A stretch of 64,000 nucleotides of DNA from Roseitalea sp. MMSF_3546 (GCF_030732865.1 NZ_JASHKB010000008.1:1-64000), one strand, 5' to 3'. Positions 8,063 through 20,307 are shown, counted from the stretch's first letter. Notes: generated by a model not told the origin, from the sequence alone. A program made the numbers and translations.

Positions 8063-8580
8063 TTGGTAGTCTCCCTTTGGAATTGTCTTGTCCGGCACCG
8101 CGCCGGACGGGCGGACATTCCCAGACGCGTCGGTCAAGGGGAAATCAACGACGTGTCATCGTGCGTCGAGTCCTCGTGAGCGGATCGTGAACGGCGCTTG
8201 AGCCGGCGGCGGGGGGTTGAAATCGTGGCGGCGCCGCACATTTGCCGCCGTGCGAAAGCCGGCCGGTGGCCGGCGCCTCGCCCGACCAATCGGCTAACTG
8301 CGCGCATGACCTTGTAGATCGTGGTGAAATCTGCCATAAATTAGGGCAGCAATGTTGTCCTATTGCGGGGCGAGCGCGGCTCCCGCCATGATCGAGCGCG
8401 CGTGAAGCCGCCCAAGGGCGAGGCGAAGTTCCAGATTGGCGATGGCTTGGATCGCGCTACCGGAGTTGATCCGGTGACGGAACAAGCCGACGCCGGTTTT
8501 GCGGCGCGCGCCTTTCGTGCGACGTTGCCTGATGACACTGTGCGCGCCGGTCGCCCGGGGCGCGAGCCGGAGGAAAGCCG
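8063..8580. other. Divergent intergenic region between bufA and gltB
   Basis: This 518-base stretch must hold the bufferin promoter (leftward) and the gltB promoter (rightward). A perfect 6-bp hairpin at 8091-8107 lies in the bufA leader, and a 7-bp palindrome at 8258-8274 lies mid-region. An open frame at 8363-8584 (73 codons) ends in an ATGA overlap with gltB. It lacks a recognisable domain or good ribosome site, so I do not call it a gene. I could not find a convincing ECF-type promoter for bufA. Confidence 0.5.
8312..8340 (+). promoter_or_regulatory. Candidate sigma-70 promoter for gltB
   Basis: TTGTAG (8312-8317), 17 bases, then CATAAA (8335-8340) on the plus strand is the best promoter-like pair upstream of gltB. 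It implies a leader of roughly 235 nt. The match is moderate and untested. Confidence 0.35.
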
Positions 8581-11500
8581 ATGACGAAACATGCGCCATC
8601 CAGCGAATTTTCCGCGACCGCAGCCAGGGACGCCGGAAAACGAGCGAAGGCTGCCGCTTCGGGCGTCGCAGCCCCCCGACATGCCGGTGCGCCGACCGCG
8701 CGCGGGCTCTACGATCCGGCCAACGAGCACGATGCGTGCGGGGTCGGCTTCATCGCGCAGATGAAGGGCATCGCCTCGCACCAGATCGTCGCCGACGGGC
8801 TGAGAATGCTCGAAAACCTGACCCATCGGGGCGCCGTGGGCGCCGATCCGCTGATGGGCGACGGGGCGGGCATGCTGGTGCAGATCCCGCACGGTTTCTT
8901 CCGTGCGGTGATCGCCGAACAGGACGTGACGCTGCCGCCGGCGGGAGATTACGCTGTCGCGCATGTGTTCCTGCCGCGCGATGCGGCGCTGCGCGAGACC
9001 TGCACACGGATCATCCACGAGGCCGCCGAGGCCGAAGGCGTATCGGTGATCGCCACCCGCGACGTGCCGGTCGACAATTCGTCGCTGTCCAAGGCGCCCG
9101 ATATCGCCGCCAGCGAGCCGGTTCATGTGCAGGTCTTCTTCGGCCGGCCCGACGGGCTCGACGATGACGGCTATGAGCGGCGCCTGTTCATCATGCGCAA
9201 GGTGATCTCCAACCGCGTCTATGGCGAGACCGACGGCCGCGACAACGGCTTTTACATCGTCTCGCTGTCCTCGCGCACGATCGTCTACAAGGGCATGTTC
9301 CTGGCCTATCAGCTCGGCGCCTATTACGACGACCTGACCGATCCGCGCTTCGAAAGCGCGGTGGCGCTGGTCCATCAGCGCTTTTCGACCAACACCTTCC
9401 CCTCCTGGAAGCTGTCGCACCCTTATCGGATGGTCGCGCACAATGGCGAGATCAACACGCTGCGCGGCAACGTCAACTGGATGGCGGCGCGGCAGGCCTC
9501 GGTCGCCTCGCCCCTTTTCGGCGAGGAGATCGAAAAGCTCTGGCCGATCTCCTATGAGGGCCAGTCCGATACCGCGTGCTTCGACAACGCGCTCGAGTTC
9601 CTCGTGCAGGGCGGCTATTCGCTCGCCCATGCCGTCATGATGCTGATCCCGGAGGCCTGGGCCGGCAACCGGCTGATGAACGACGAGCGCATGGCGTTCT
9701 ATGAATACCATGCCGCGCTGATGGAGCCCTGGGACGGGCCGGCAGCGGTCGCCTTCACCGATGGTCGGCAGATCGGCGCGACGCTCGACCGCAACGGCCT
9801 CAGGCCGGCGCGCTACATCGTCACCGACGACGACCGGGTGATCATGGCGTCCGAAGCCGGCGTGATCACCGTGCCCGAGGAGAACGTCGTCACCAAGTGG
9901 CGACTGCAGCCCGGCCGCATGCTGCTGATCGACATGGACAAGGGCCGCATCGTCTCCGACGAGGAGATCAAGCATGAAATGGCGTCCATGCACCCGTATC
10001 GGCAGTGGGTGAAGAACACGCAGATCATCCTGGAAGACCTCGAACCGGTGCCGGTGCGGCCGATGCGCGACGATGTCTCGCTGCTCGACCGGCAGCAGGC
10101 CTTCGGCTACACGCAGGAAGACACGCGCATGCTGATGGCGCCGATGGCGACCACTGGCCAGGAGGCGATCGGCTCGATGGGCACGGACACGCCGATCTCG
10201 GCGCTGTCGGACAAGTCCAAGCTGCTCTACACCTATTTCAAGCAGAACTTCGCGCAGGTCACCAATCCGCCGATCGACCCGATCCGCGAGGAACTGGTGA
10301 TGAGCCTGGTCTCGTTCATCGGACCGCGGCCGAACATCTTCGATCTGGAAGGCAACGCCGCCCGCAAGCGGCTCGAGGTGCGCCAGCCGATCCTGTCGAA
10401 TGTGGATCTGGAAAAGATCCGCTCGATCGGCCACTCCGAGGACCTGTTCGACACCAAGACGCTGGATACCACCTACCCGGTCGAGCAGGCTGCCCAGGGC
10501 ATGAAGGGCGCGCTCGAACGGCTGTGCGAGCGGGCCGAGAAGGTGGTCCATATGGGCTACAACATCATCATCCTGTCGGACCGCCGGGTCGGGCCGGACC
10601 GCGTGGCGATCCCGGCGCTGCTGGCGACGGCGGCGGTGCACCATCACCTCATCCGCAAGGGTCTGCGGACCTCGGTCGGCCTGGTGGTCGAATCGGGCGA
10701 GCCGCGCGAGGTGCACCATTTCTGCTGTCTGGCCGGTTACGGCGCCGAGGCGATCAACCCCTATCTGGCCTTCGACGTGCTCGCCGACATGCATGCGCGC
10801 GGCGAGTTCCCGCCCGAGGTCGACCAGTACGAGGTGGTCGAGCGCTACATCAAGTCGATCGGCAAGGGCATCCTGAAGGTGATGTCCAAGATGGGCATCT
10901 CGACCTACCAGTCCTATTGCGGCGCGCAGATCTTCGATGCGGTCGGGCTGTCGAGCGCGTTCGTCAACGAGTTCTTCTTCGGCACGGCGACGACGATCGA
11001 GGGCGTTGGCCTGACGGAGATCGCCGACGAGACGGTCAGGCGGCACGAGGCGGCTTTCTCGGACGATCCGGTGCTGCGCACCGCGCTCGAGGTGGGCGGC
11101 GAATACATGTACCGCATTCGCGGCGAGGAGCATGTGTGGACGCCCGAGGCGGTGGCCTCGCTGCAGCATGCCGTTCGCAAGCGGGCGCCGGACGAATACC
11201 GCCAGTTCGCGCAGGACGTGAATGCGGAAAACCACAGGACCAAGACGATTCGCGGCCTGTTCCGCATCAGGACGGCCGAGGATCTGGGCCGCGCGCCGGT
11301 GCCGCTCGAAGAGGTCGAGCCGGCCGCCGACATCGTCAGGCGCTTTTCGACGGGCGCGATGAGCTTCGGCTCGATCAGCCGGGAGGCGCACACGACGCTG
11401 GCGCGCGCCATGAACGCGATCGGCGGCAAGTCCAACACCGGCGAGGGTGGCGAGGAGCCCGACCGCTTCCTGCCGCTGCCCGATGGAACGGCCAATCCCG

Positions 11501-13320
11501 AGCGCTCGGCGATCAAGCAGGTGGCCTCGGGCCGGTTCGGCGTGACGACCGAATATCTGGTCAATTCCGACATGATCCAGATCAAGGTCGCGCAGGGCGC
11601 AAAGCCCGGCGAGGGCGGGCAGTTGCCCGGCCACAAGGTCGATGCGACGATCGCCAAGACGCGCCATTCGACGCCGGGCGTCGGGCTGATCTCGCCGCCG
11701 CCGCACCATGACATCTATTCGATCGAGGATCTGGCGCAGCTGATTTTCGATCTGAAGAACGTCAATCCGGCCGCCGATGTCTCGGTCAAGCTCGTCTCGG
11801 AGGTCGGCGTCGGCACCGTGGCCGCCGGCGTTGCCAAGGCGCGCGCCGATCACATCACCATTGCCGGCTATGACGGCGGCACCGGCGCCTCGCCGCTGAC
11901 CTCGCTCAAGCATGCCGGCAGCCCGTGGGAGATGGGGCTTGCCGAGACCCAGCAGACGCTGGTGCTCAACGGTCTGCGCAGCCGCGTCGCCCTGCAGGTC
12001 GATGGCGGTCTGCGCACCGGGCGCGACGTGGTGATCGGCGCGCTGCTGGGAGCGGACGAGTTCGGCTTTTCGACCGCGCCGCTGATCGCGGCGGGCTGCC
12101 TGATGATGCGCAAGTGCCATCTGAACACCTGCCCGGTGGGGATCGCCACGCAGGACCCGGTGCTGCGCAAGCGCTTCAAGGGCACGCCCGAGCATGTGAT
12201 CGACTACTTCTTCTATGTCGCCGAGGAGGTGCGCGAACTGCTCGCCCGGATCGGCGTGCGCAGCCTCGACGATATCATCGGCGAGAGCGACCTGCTCGAG
12301 CAGAAGCCGTTGATCGACCACTGGAAGGCCAGGGGGCTCGACTTTTCGGGCGTGTTCCACAAGCCCCAGGCACCGAAGTCGGAGATGTACCACACGCAGC
12401 TTCAGAAGCACCCGATCGACGAGGTCGTCGACCGGGCCTTGATCGAAAGCGCGCAGCCGGCACTCACCCGCCAGCAGCCGGTCAGGATCGACATGCCGAT
12501 CCGGAACACCGACCGGACGACCGGGGCGATGCTGTCGGGCGCGGTCGCCAAGAGCTTCGGCCACAAGGGCCTGCGCGACGACACGATCGCGGTGACCTTC
12601 ACCGGCACGGCCGGCCAGTCCTTCGGCGCGTTTCTGGCGAGCGGGGTGACGTTCGACCTGATCGGCGATGCCAATGACTATGTCGGCAAGGGGCTGTGCG
12701 GCGGCCGCATCGTGGTGCGCCCGTCCGACGATGCGCGCATCGTGCCCGAGGAGTCGATCATCGTCGGCAACACCGTGCTCTACGGGGCGATCCAGGGCGA
12801 GGCCTATTTCCGCGGCGTCGCCGGCGAGCGCTTTGCGGTGCGCAATTCGGGCGCGATCGCGGTCGCCGAGGGCGTGGGCGATCATGGCTGCGAATACATG
12901 ACCGGCGGCGTGGTCGTCGTGATCGGCCGCACCGGCCGCAACTTCGCCGCCGGCATGAGCGGGGGCGTTGCCTATGTGCTCGACGAGGACGGCACGTTCG
13001 AGAGCCGCTGCAACATGGCCATGGTCGAACTGGAGCCGGTGCCCGAGGAGGACGACATCCTCGAAAAGCTGCACCATCATGGCGGCGATCTGATGCACAA
13101 GGGGCGCGTCGACGTCTCCGGCGACATGACGCGGCACGACGAGGAGCGCCTGTTCAAGCTGATCAGCAATCACAAGCTCTATACCGGCTCGACGCGGGCG
13201 GCCGAGATCCTCGAGGACTGGGAGAAGTACCGGCCGAAATTCCGCAAGGTGATGCCGGTGGAGTACCGCCGGGCGCTGGAGGAAATGGAGCGCATGCGCC
13301 TTGGCATGGCGGCGGAGTGA
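8581..13320 (+). CDS. gltB: Glutamate synthase (NADPH) large subunit
   Basis: This 1579-residue protein makes two glutamates from glutamine and 2-oxoglutarate with GltD, in the GOGAT half of ammonia assimilation. The N-terminal glutaminase nucleophile Cys53 (DACGVGF) follows a ~52-residue pro-segment that would be cut off. Other landmarks are [12 protein letters not shown] and HNGEINT in the glutaminase, [15 protein letters not shown] at the FMN site, and [14 protein letters not shown] at the 3Fe-4S cluster. The C-terminal Gly-rich beta-helix GXGXG repeats run from about 1350 on. Length is typical of alphaproteobacterial GltB. gltD follows 1 kb later, separated by three small genes. Confidence 0.97.
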   Translation: MTKHAPSSEFSATAARDAGKRAKAAASGVAAPRHAGAPTARGLYDPANEHDACGVGFIAQMKGIASHQIVADGLRMLENLTHRGAVGADPLMGDGAGMLVQIPHGFFRAVIAEQDVTLPPAGDYAVAHVFLPRDAALRETCTRIIHEAAEAEGVSVIATRDVPVDNSSLSKAPDIAASEPVHVQVFFGRPDGLDDDGYERRLFIMRKVISNRVYGETDGRDNGFYIVSLSSRTIVYKGMFLAYQLGAYYDDLTDPRFESAVALVHQRFSTNTFPSWKLSHPYRMVAHNGEINTLRGNVNWMAARQASVASPLFGEEIEKLWPISYEGQSDTACFDNALEFLVQGGYSLAHAVMMLIPEAWAGNRLMNDERMAFYEYHAALMEPWDGPAAVAFTDGRQIGATLDRNGLRPARYIVTDDDRVIMASEAGVITVPEENVVTKWRLQPGRMLLIDMDKGRIVSDEEIKHEMASMHPYRQWVKNTQIILEDLEPVPVRPMRDDVSLLDRQQAFGYTQEDTRMLMAPMATTGQEAIGSMGTDTPISALSDKSKLLYTYFKQNFAQVTNPPIDPIREELVMSLVSFIGPRPNIFDLEGNAARKRLEVRQPILSNVDLEKIRSIGHSEDLFDTKTLDTTYPVEQAAQGMKGALERLCERAEKVVHMGYNIIILSDRRVGPDRVAIPALLATAAVHHHLIRKGLRTSVGLVVESGEPREVHHFCCLAGYGAEAINPYLAFDVLADMHARGEFPPEVDQYEVVERYIKSIGKGILKVMSKMGISTYQSYCGAQIFDAVGLSSAFVNEFFFGTATTIEGVGLTEIADETVRRHEAAFSDDPVLRTALEVGGEYMYRIRGEEHVWTPEAVASLQHAVRKRAPDEYRQFAQDVNAENHRTKTIRGLFRIRTAEDLGRAPVPLEEVEPAADIVRRFSTGAMSFGSISREAHTTLARAMNAIGGKSNTGEGGEEPDRFLPLPDGTANPERSAIKQVASGRFGVTTEYLVNSDMIQIKVAQGAKPGEGGQLPGHKVDATIAKTRHSTPGVGLISPPPHHDIYSIEDLAQLIFDLKNVNPAADVSVKLVSEVGVGTVAAGVAKARADHITIAGYDGGTGASPLTSLKHAGSPWEMGLAETQQTLVLNGLRSRVALQVDGGLRTGRDVVIGALLGADEFGFSTAPLIAAGCLMMRKCHLNTCPVGIATQDPVLRKRFKGTPEHVIDYFFYVAEEVRELLARIGVRSLDDIIGESDLLEQKPLIDHWKARGLDFSGVFHKPQAPKSEMYHTQLQKHPIDEVVDRALIESAQPALTRQQPVRIDMPIRNTDRTTGAMLSGAVAKSFGHKGLRDDTIAVTFTGTAGQSFGAFLASGVTFDLIGDANDYVGKGLCGGRIVVRPSDDARIVPEESIIVGNTVLYGAIQGEAYFRGVAGERFAVRNSGAIAVAEGVGDHGCEYMTGGVVVVIGRTGRNFAAGMSGGVAYVLDEDGTFESRCNMAMVELEPVPEEDDILEKLHHHGGDLMHKGRVDVSGDMTRHDEERLFKLISNHKLYTGSTRAAEILEDWEKYRPKFRKVMPVEYRRALEEMERMRLGMAAE

Positions 13321-13324
13321 GGCG

Positions 13325-13648
13325 ATGATCATGACCACCACCAACACCGTGCAGGGGCACGACATCACCGGCTACAAGGGCGTCGTCACCGGCGAGGCGA
13401 TCCTGGGCGCCAATGTGTTCCGCGACTTCCTCGCCGGCATCCGCGATATCGTCGGCGGCCGGTCGGGCGCCTACGAGAAGGCGCTGCGCGAGGCGCGCGA
13501 GATTGCCTTCGGCGAACTTCAGGCCGAGGCGCAGCGGCTGGGCGGCAATGCGGTGATCGGCGTGGATATCGACTACGAGAACATCACCGCCGGCTCGGGC
13601 ACAATGCTGATGGTGTCGGTGTCGGGAACGGCGGTGGTGCTGGAGTGA
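13325..13648 (+). CDS. YbjQ (DUF74) family protein
   Basis: The 107-residue protein carries the YbjQ pattern: a [20 protein letters not shown] start, then [15 protein letters not shown] and a [12 protein letters not shown] strand, ending in MVSVSGTAV. The family forms pentamers and is labelled heavy-metal-binding, but its function is unknown. The gene begins 4 bases past the gltB stop with a GGAG ribosome site within the gltB end, so it is probably cotranscribed. A second in-frame ATG at 13331 is an alternative start. Confidence 0.8.
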   Translation: MIMTTTNTVQGHDITGYKGVVTGEAILGANVFRDFLAGIRDIVGGRSGAYEKALREAREIAFGELQAEAQRLGGNAVIGVDIDYENITAGSGTMLMVSVSGTAVVLE

Positions 13649-13745
13649 GGTCATGCCGCGCCTGGCATGGGACTTGATCGTGCTCTTGGTGTAAACAAGC
13701 GATCTTGGGTCGGTGCCGACCAGGCGGAAACGAAACGGAGCGGTC

Positions 13746-13967
13746 ATGTCGAAAAAGATTGTTTCGGACCCTGAGGTGATGATGGGAAAACCGACATTCG
13801 AAGGCACGCGGATCACCGTTGAACATGTGCTGCGCATGCTCGGCCTGGGCTATACGCCGGAGAGAGTTGTCGAGGAGCTGCGCAACATATCGATCGACGA
13901 CGTCCACCGCGCTCAGTCCTTTGCGGCCGACTATCTGGCAGACATGCGTGTGATCGCCGCCGAGTGA
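13746..13967 (+). CDS. DUF433 antitoxin
   Basis: The 73-residue protein matches DUF433, a small winged-helix-type domain. The pattern is I(V)SDPEVMMGKPTFEGTRI, then VEHVLRMLGLGYTPERVVEEL, with hydrophobic helices after. DUF433 proteins are the usual partners of DUF5615 PIN-like toxins and are thought to repress their own operon. It lies 4 bases upstream of the toxin gene. Start at 13746 is preferred because the family starts there. Confidence 0.85.
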   Translation: MSKKIVSDPEVMMGKPTFEGTRITVEHVLRMLGLGYTPERVVEELRNISIDDVHRAQSFAADYLADMRVIAAE

Positions 13968-13971
13968 CCGC

Positions 13972-14337
13972 ATGCGGTTCATCTGCGACGAGTGCGTTTC
14001 CACCTCCCTGGTCAGTGCGCTGCAACAGGCCAGCTGCGACGTCGTCGACATTGGCGTCGAAGACACCGGTGCCAGCGACCGCGACATACTGAGGCGGTCG
14101 CTGCGCGAGGGGCGCGTGATCGTCACGCACGATTACGATTTCGGAGACTTGATCTTTCGCGATGGCGAACCGGCATTCGGTGTTGTCATCATCGCCATGG
14201 CCAAGCCGGAGAGGCTGGTGCTAGAGATGCGCCAGAGGGTGCACCAGCTCGTGACCTCATACGATATGCTGGTCAATCACATGACCATCATGGCGGACAG
14301 GGGACTGCGGCAGCGGCCGATAACGAAGGTAATTTGA
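13972..14337 (+). CDS. DUF5615 PIN-like toxin
   Basis: The 121-residue protein begins MRFICDECVS with the conserved early Asp (FICDEC), then GASDRDILRRS and VIVTHDYDFGDLIF, the hallmark acidic pattern of DUF5615/Mut7-C-like PIN-fold proteins. These are predicted RNases acting on RNA in the cytoplasm. It follows the DUF433 gene by 4 bases as a two-gene toxin-antitoxin unit. The unit sits between gltB-ybjQ and gltD. RNase activity is inferred from the fold family. Confidence 0.8.
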   Translation: MRFICDECVSTSLVSALQQASCDVVDIGVEDTGASDRDILRRSLREGRVIVTHDYDFGDLIFRDGEPAFGVVIIAMAKPERLVLEMRQRVHQLVTSYDMLVNHMTIMADRGLRQRPITKVI

Positions 14338-14350
14338 GACTGGAACGACA

Positions 14351-15811
<1,461 letters not shown>

Positions 15812-15910
15812 GCGGCGACCGGCATTCGGCGCAGTTGTTGCGCTAGATCAAGGAGCGGCGATGGCTGCGCATGGAGATTGCGCGCAGCTGAAATGACCTT
15901 GGAGGGGACG

Positions 15911-16105
15911 ATGTTCGCGCTCAGAATGGCCACCTATCTTCTGGTGGCGCCAACGCTGGCCGGCATCTTCGTCATAGCGCTGCTGACCGCCAATGTGGTC
16001 TCTGGCACCTATATCGCGATCGCCGCGGCCGCCGGTGCGGTGATCGGGCTTCCCGTCGCCTGGGTTCTTGCCGGCCATCTGAACCGGCTCATTCAACAAC
16101 GCTGA
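15911..16105 (+). CDS. Small two-helix membrane protein
   Basis: The 64-residue protein consists of two predicted membrane helices ([22 protein letters not shown] and [22 protein letters not shown]) with a short loop and a basic tail HLNRLIQQR. The ribosome site TTGGAGGGGACG just before the ATG at 15911 supports translation. I do not know its function. Small proteins of this shape near gltD are common in rhizobia and are often mislabelled. Confidence 0.6.
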   Translation: MFALRMATYLLVAPTLAGIFVIALLTANVVSGTYIAIAAAAGAVIGLPVAWVLAGHLNRLIQQR

Positions 16106-16223
16106 CATCGGCCCTCGCGCCGCCGCGCAAGCTTTCTGTGAACTGCGTATGGCCCGGTTGACCGCGTCGTGTTGATGCGGCAATCGGGCGCGACCGTTTT
16201 TGCCCATTGGGAGCGATCCGAAC

Positions 16224-16490
16224 ATGTCCGACGACGTCCAGGGTGTGGCGCGCGAACAGTTGCGCGCCATTGTCGAGCGCATCGAGCGGCTGGAAGAGGA
16301 AAAGAAGTCCATCGCCGACGACATCAAGGACGTCTATGCCGAGGCCAAGGCCAATGGCTTCGACACGAAGGCGCTGCGCAAGATCGTCGCCATCCGGAAG
16401 CAGGACCAGAACGAGCGGCTCGAGCAGGAGGCGGTGCTGGACACCTACATGGCCGCGCTGGGCATGCTCGACAGCCCCCAGGAGGCTTGA
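16224..16490 (+). CDS. gapR: GapR family nucleoid-associated protein (DUF2312)
   Basis: The 88-residue protein is highly charged and helical ([20 protein letters not shown], then [21 protein letters not shown], then [23 protein letters not shown]), the DUF2312 pattern. In Caulobacter GapR clamps around overtwisted DNA ahead of replication forks and helps topoisomerases. The length equals the family norm. The ATG at 16224 starts the conserved region; the six residues before it in the open frame are not conserved. It converges on the DUF882 gene. Confidence 0.9.
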   Translation: MSDDVQGVAREQLRAIVERIERLEEEKKSIADDIKDVYAEAKANGFDTKALRKIVAIRKQDQNERLEQEAVLDTYMAALGMLDSPQEA

Positions 16491-16523
16491 GCGCGACACG
16501 CCGCAAGCGCGTGCCGTGAAGCC

Positions 16524-18350
16524 TCAGTTCGCCGAGGGGATGTCGAGCGTCAAGATGCCGCCATCGCCGCCGGTGGCTTCGGCAACCAGGCGGGCGACGG
16601 GCATGAGATTGGGCGTTTCGCCCGAAAAGCGGCTCGGATCGGGCATCGGCAGTTTCGAAAAGCCGCTGTTGTAGATCGTGTCGGGCAGGGCGCGCGTGGC
16701 GTTCTTGGCAAATTGCGGAGCGACCATCTGCCGGCCGTACTGGGTCAGCGCGGAGCTCGATGTCGCCCATTCGCCGAACCTGGCCGGATCGATCTGGTCG
16801 GCGGGAACCAGTTCCAGCCGCGCGGCATTGCGGGCGTCCTCGGCCGACGGGCGCGCGGACTTCTGCGTCGTGTTCACGCCGGTGTCGAGCGCGGCGGTGA
16901 CCACGTCCGGCTGCGGACGCGGCCGCGGGCTGGGAACGGTGACGCGGCCGGCCTTGCCGTCGGTTCCGGGCGCGACGCTGCGCTCGACCGGCGCGGGAAT
17001 CGAGGCCGGACCCGATGCCTGCGGAGACAGCGCGGCGAGGGCGGGGCCTGCCTGGCTCGCAATGTCCGTGCGTGGCGCGCGCGAGGGCACGGGCACGGCG
17101 TAGGCCAGTTCGGTCGTCGGCTCGGCATCGTCCGAGGCGGTTCCGCCAAGGGCCGCCAGAATGGCGGCGGCATCGTCCTGCGACATGGGCGCTGCGGCGT
17201 CGGTGTTCGCCTCGGTGCGGCCGGCGACGGTCTGTTCGAGCTCGACCGCCGTGCTGCGCTGCTCAGGCGCTTCGGCAGCGGCGAGCAGAACCGCCGGGCG
17301 CGCCTGCGGTACGGGCGGGGCGACTTCGGCCAACGGGCTTTCCTGGGTATCGGGCGCTGCCGCGGCGACAGCCATCGGCGCGGGCTCGGGCTCGGGCTCG
17401 GGATCGGGCGGGGCGCCGCGCGGTGCGCTGAGCGGCAAGGGAATGGCCGAGGCCGGAAGGGCGGCGAGAAGCGTGCGCGGTGTCTGGCGGGTCGGCGCCG
17501 GGGCGGGCGCCGAGCGCAACCGTGCGGTTGCTGCGGGCGTGTCGTCATCGCGGTCGCGGCCGAAGATGTTGGCGAGCAGGCCGCCGCCACCGCCGCCGCC
17601 GCGCCTGTTGAAGCTGGCGGGCTCGCCGGCCTTCTTGCGGGCGTTATAGGCGGCAAGCGCCTGCTGATAGCCGGGCAGCGGCTTGCCGTCGGGCGGCAGG
17701 TGCAGCGTCTTGCCGTCGGGAAACAGGCGCGTGAGATCGCTCCGGCTCATGCGCGGCCAGGCGCGCACCCGTGCAGTGTCCAGATGCACGAAAGGCGTGG
17801 CCGACTTGGGATAATAGCCGACACCGCCGCCCTGCAGCTTGAAGCCCAGTTCGCGCAGCTTCCTGGTCGGCACGCCGGGAATGAAGAAATCCATGGCCCG
17901 GCCGTACATGTGCTGGCTCTTCTTGGCCTGGCCGCCGCGCGTGCGCCGCAGCATGGAATTGGTGGCCGGCGAACGATAGGCGGAGACGACGTGGATGTAA
18001 TCGCGCGCGCCCGACGCCTGATAGACCTCCCAGACCAGATCGAAGAGTTCGGGGTCCATCTTGGTCGGCTCGTTGCTGCGCCAGTCGCGCAGGAAACGGT
18101 TGAGCTCGTTGAGCCCGCTCTGGACGTATCTGCCGTTGCGCTTGAAGGTGATTTCCTGGCGCTCGCGGGTGTGGGTGTAATAGAGCTTGAGCGTGCGCGT
18201 TTCGGCCTGCGCCCCGGTCGCGCCGATCACGGCGCCGGGCCCCAGCAACGCCGCAAGCACGACCATGGTCGCCGCAAGGCATCGTGGCCAGCAGAGGCCG
18301 GTGTGTGCCCTATCGTTCTGGGTGAAGCGCAAAGCGCACCAATCCGTCAT
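16524..18350 (-). CDS. DUF882 periplasmic murein endopeptidase-like protein
   Basis: The 608-residue protein has a membrane anchor or signal segment (about 24-48) and then a DUF882 (peptidase M15-like) domain at about 50-230. Zinc ligands read SQHMYGRAMDF (His147, Asp154) and PFVHLD (His189). E. coli MepK of this family cuts mDAP-mDAP cross-links in peptidoglycan. About 370 residues follow that are low complexity, Pro/Ala-rich (a Gly tract at ~266-273), probably a linker or wall-spanning region. A good ribosome site GGAGGGAC precedes the ATG at 18350. Peptidoglycan cutting is inferred from family motifs. Confidence 0.8.
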   Translation of the reverse strand: MTDWCALRFTQNDRAHTGLCWPRCLAATMVVLAALLGPGAVIGATGAQAETRTLKLYYTHTRERQEITFKRNGRYVQSGLNELNRFLRDWRSNEPTKMDPELFDLVWEVYQASGARDYIHVVSAYRSPATNSMLRRTRGGQAKKSQHMYGRAMDFFIPGVPTRKLRELGFKLQGGGVGYYPKSATPFVHLDTARVRAWPRMSRSDLTRLFPDGKTLHLPPDGKPLPGYQQALAAYNARKKAGEPASFNRRGGGGGGGLLANIFGRDRDDDTPAATARLRSAPAPAPTRQTPRTLLAALPASAIPLPLSAPRGAPPDPEPEPEPAPMAVAAAAPDTQESPLAEVAPPVPQARPAVLLAAAEAPEQRSTAVELEQTVAGRTEANTDAAAPMSQDDAAAILAALGGTASDDAEPTTELAYAVPVPSRAPRTDIASQAGPALAALSPQASGPASIPAPVERSVAPGTDGKAGRVTVPSPRPRPQPDVVTAALDTGVNTTQKSARPSAEDARNAARLELVPADQIDPARFGEWATSSSALTQYGRQMVAPQFAKNATRALPDTIYNSGFSKLPMPDPSRFSGETPNLMPVARLVAEATGGDGGILTLDIPSAN

Positions 18351-18649
18351 GTCCCTCCGCCCTTGGGCTCGGATCGCCAGGCAATCGTGCCGCAATCTCC
18401 CACGGACGTTCCCACACCATGGTTAACCGCCTGTTAGCGCTCAATGCCGTTGCGTAAGGTCGGAATCAACTCAACTTTGACGCAACGTACAGACCGCGCA
18501 TGGACCTCGGCTACCCCTCGGCCGCTGATGATGTCAAAATGCGGTGATTGCGTGGCAAGATTGCCACTTGGACGCCGAGTAAGGCCGTCATGGTTAGCAA
18601 ATCGCTAAAACGCCAATCACGCTCGTCTTGCGCTGTATACGAGACGTGA
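18351..18649. promoter_or_regulatory. Intergenic region with CtrA-like site and a palindrome
   Basis: No gene is seen in these 299 bases. TTAA-N7-TTAG at 18423-18437 resembles the CtrA binding site (TTAA-N7-TTAA), about 73-87 bases upstream of the DUF882 start. GTGGCAA-GA-TTGCCAC at 18552-18567 is a perfect 7-bp inverted repeat that could be an operator or the loop of a small hairpin. TTAGC-N5-GCTAA lies near 18595. Confidence 0.4.
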
Positions 18650-20161
18650 TCACTCGCCCTTGCGCGGATCGGCGATATCGTGCTCGCGCAGCTTGCGGTA
18701 GAGCGTCGAACGGCCGATGCCAAGGCGCCGGGCGATCTCGCTCATCTGCCCGCCATAGTGAACCATGGCATGACCAATCGCTTCGGCCTCGATCTCGGTC
18801 AGGGCGCGGACATGTCCGGTGGCGTCGAGCAGGCTGACGATATGGCGCGGCGTCCGGTCGGCCGTCGCGGGCCGCAAGGCCGAGGCGGCGGGCCCGGGAG
18901 CGGGCGAAGGCGTGCCCGCCACCGGCACGGGCGGCGGCGAGGCCGGGACGGCACGCAGCTGCGGGCGCTGACCGGCGAGCTGGGCTGCGATATGGTCGAA
19001 ATCGTCGACCGTCAGCACGCCGGTCTCGTTGAGCACCAGGGCCCGGAAGATCTCGTTTTCGAGCTGGCGGATGTTGCCCGGCCAGTCATAGGCCTGCAGC
19101 AGGGCGATGGCGGCCGGTTCGATCGTGGGCGGCGCCTTGGCCGCCTTGCCGTCGCGGCGATCGTCGATAAAGCGGTTGATCAGCGCCGGTATGTCGCCGG
19201 GACGGCTGCGCAGGCTCGGTGTGAGGATCGGAAAGACGTTGAGCCGGTAGAACAGATCCTCGCGGAAGCTGCCATCGCGGACCGCGGCGATCAGGTCGCG
19301 GTTGGTTGCCGAGACAAGCCGCACATCGACCTGTTGCGGCGTGCGGCCGCCGACCGGTTCGATCTGTCCGTCCTGGATGGCGCGCAGCAGCTTGACCTGG
19401 GCGGCCTGCGGGAGTTCGCCGATCTCGTCGAGAAACAGCGTGCCGCCATCGGCCTCGCTGAACTTGCCGACATGCCTTTCGGTGGCGCCGGTAAAGGCTC
19501 CCTTCTCGTGGCCGAACAAGATGCTCTCGACCAGATTGTCCGGGATGGCGCCGCAATTGACGATAACCAGCGGCTTGCCCGCTCGCGCGCCCCGGGATGC
19601 GATGGCGCGGGCGACGAGCTCCTTGCCCGTGCCCGATTCGCCCTGGATCAGCACCGGGATGTCGCTGGTGGCGGCCTTGGCGATCAGCCGCTTGACGCGG
19701 GCCATCTCGTCGCTGTCGCCAACAAGGCGCACATCGTGCCGGCCGGGCCTTGCGGCCGGTCTGCGGGCCAGGGTCGCCGAGGCGCTGCCCGCCACCTTCA
19801 GGGCGTCCTGAACCGACCGGGTCAACTTGCCCGGCGCGACCGGCTTGACCAGGAAGTCGAAGGCGCCGGCACGCATGGCGGCGATGGCGACATCCATGCC
19901 GCCCCTGGCCGTCTGCACGATGACCGGGATCTGCGAGCCGCGCTCGCGCAGCGTCTGCAGAACGGCCAGCCCGTCCGTGCCCGGCATGACCAGATCGAGG
20001 ACCATGGCGGAATACGCCTCGTCGCTGCCATTGGTGACCAGGTCGATCGCCGCATCGCCACTGTCGCAGCTCGTTGCCGCCATGCCGCCCTTTTCGAGCG
20101 CGGCCAGCGCCAGCCGGCGCTGGACCGGATCGTCGTCGACAATGAGAATGGTCGAGGTCAT
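18650..20161 (-). CDS. Sigma-54-dependent response regulator, NtrC family
   Basis: The 503-residue protein has an N-terminal receiver (phospho-acceptor Asp56 in MVLDLVMPG), a central AAA+ domain with Walker A GESGTGKE at 174-181, GAFTGA at 221-226 (sigma-54 contact) and Walker B LFLDEIGE, and a C-terminal Fis-type helix-turn-helix (MSEIARRLGIGRSTLYRKL). A Pro/Ala-rich linker lies between the last two. It would activate RpoN promoters when phosphorylated by an unseen kinase. No cognate kinase gene is next to it. The ATG at 20161 is used; a GTG nine bases upstream is also possible. Confidence 0.9.
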   Translation of the reverse strand: MTSTILIVDDDPVQRRLALAALEKGGMAATSCDSGDAAIDLVTNGSDEAYSAMVLDLVMPGTDGLAVLQTLRERGSQIPVIVQTARGGMDVAIAAMRAGAFDFLVKPVAPGKLTRSVQDALKVAGSASATLARRPAARPGRHDVRLVGDSDEMARVKRLIAKAATSDIPVLIQGESGTGKELVARAIASRGARAGKPLVIVNCGAIPDNLVESILFGHEKGAFTGATERHVGKFSEADGGTLFLDEIGELPQAAQVKLLRAIQDGQIEPVGGRTPQQVDVRLVSATNRDLIAAVRDGSFREDLFYRLNVFPILTPSLRSRPGDIPALINRFIDDRRDGKAAKAPPTIEPAAIALLQAYDWPGNIRQLENEIFRALVLNETGVLTVDDFDHIAAQLAGQRPQLRAVPASPPPVPVAGTPSPAPGPAASALRPATADRTPRHIVSLLDATGHVRALTEIEAEAIGHAMVHYGGQMSEIARRLGIGRSTLYRKLREHDIADPRKGE

Positions 20162-20307
20162 GGCTTGCACTGCGGTTTGGGCGGCCTAAACTCGGTGGTT
20201 CGGCGCGTGCCGATTTTCGACGTCTTTGCGCCAACATGACACAGGCGCCTCAAGCGACGGCAAACGCGAAGGCTCGACTTTTATTCAATGTCTGCGGAGC
20301 GGCTTTC

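Noticed and set aside
8341-13368. A very long open frame antisense to gltB
   Set aside because: It mirrors the GC-rich codon pattern of gltB. It shows no domain or start signals, while gltB is certain on the other strand.
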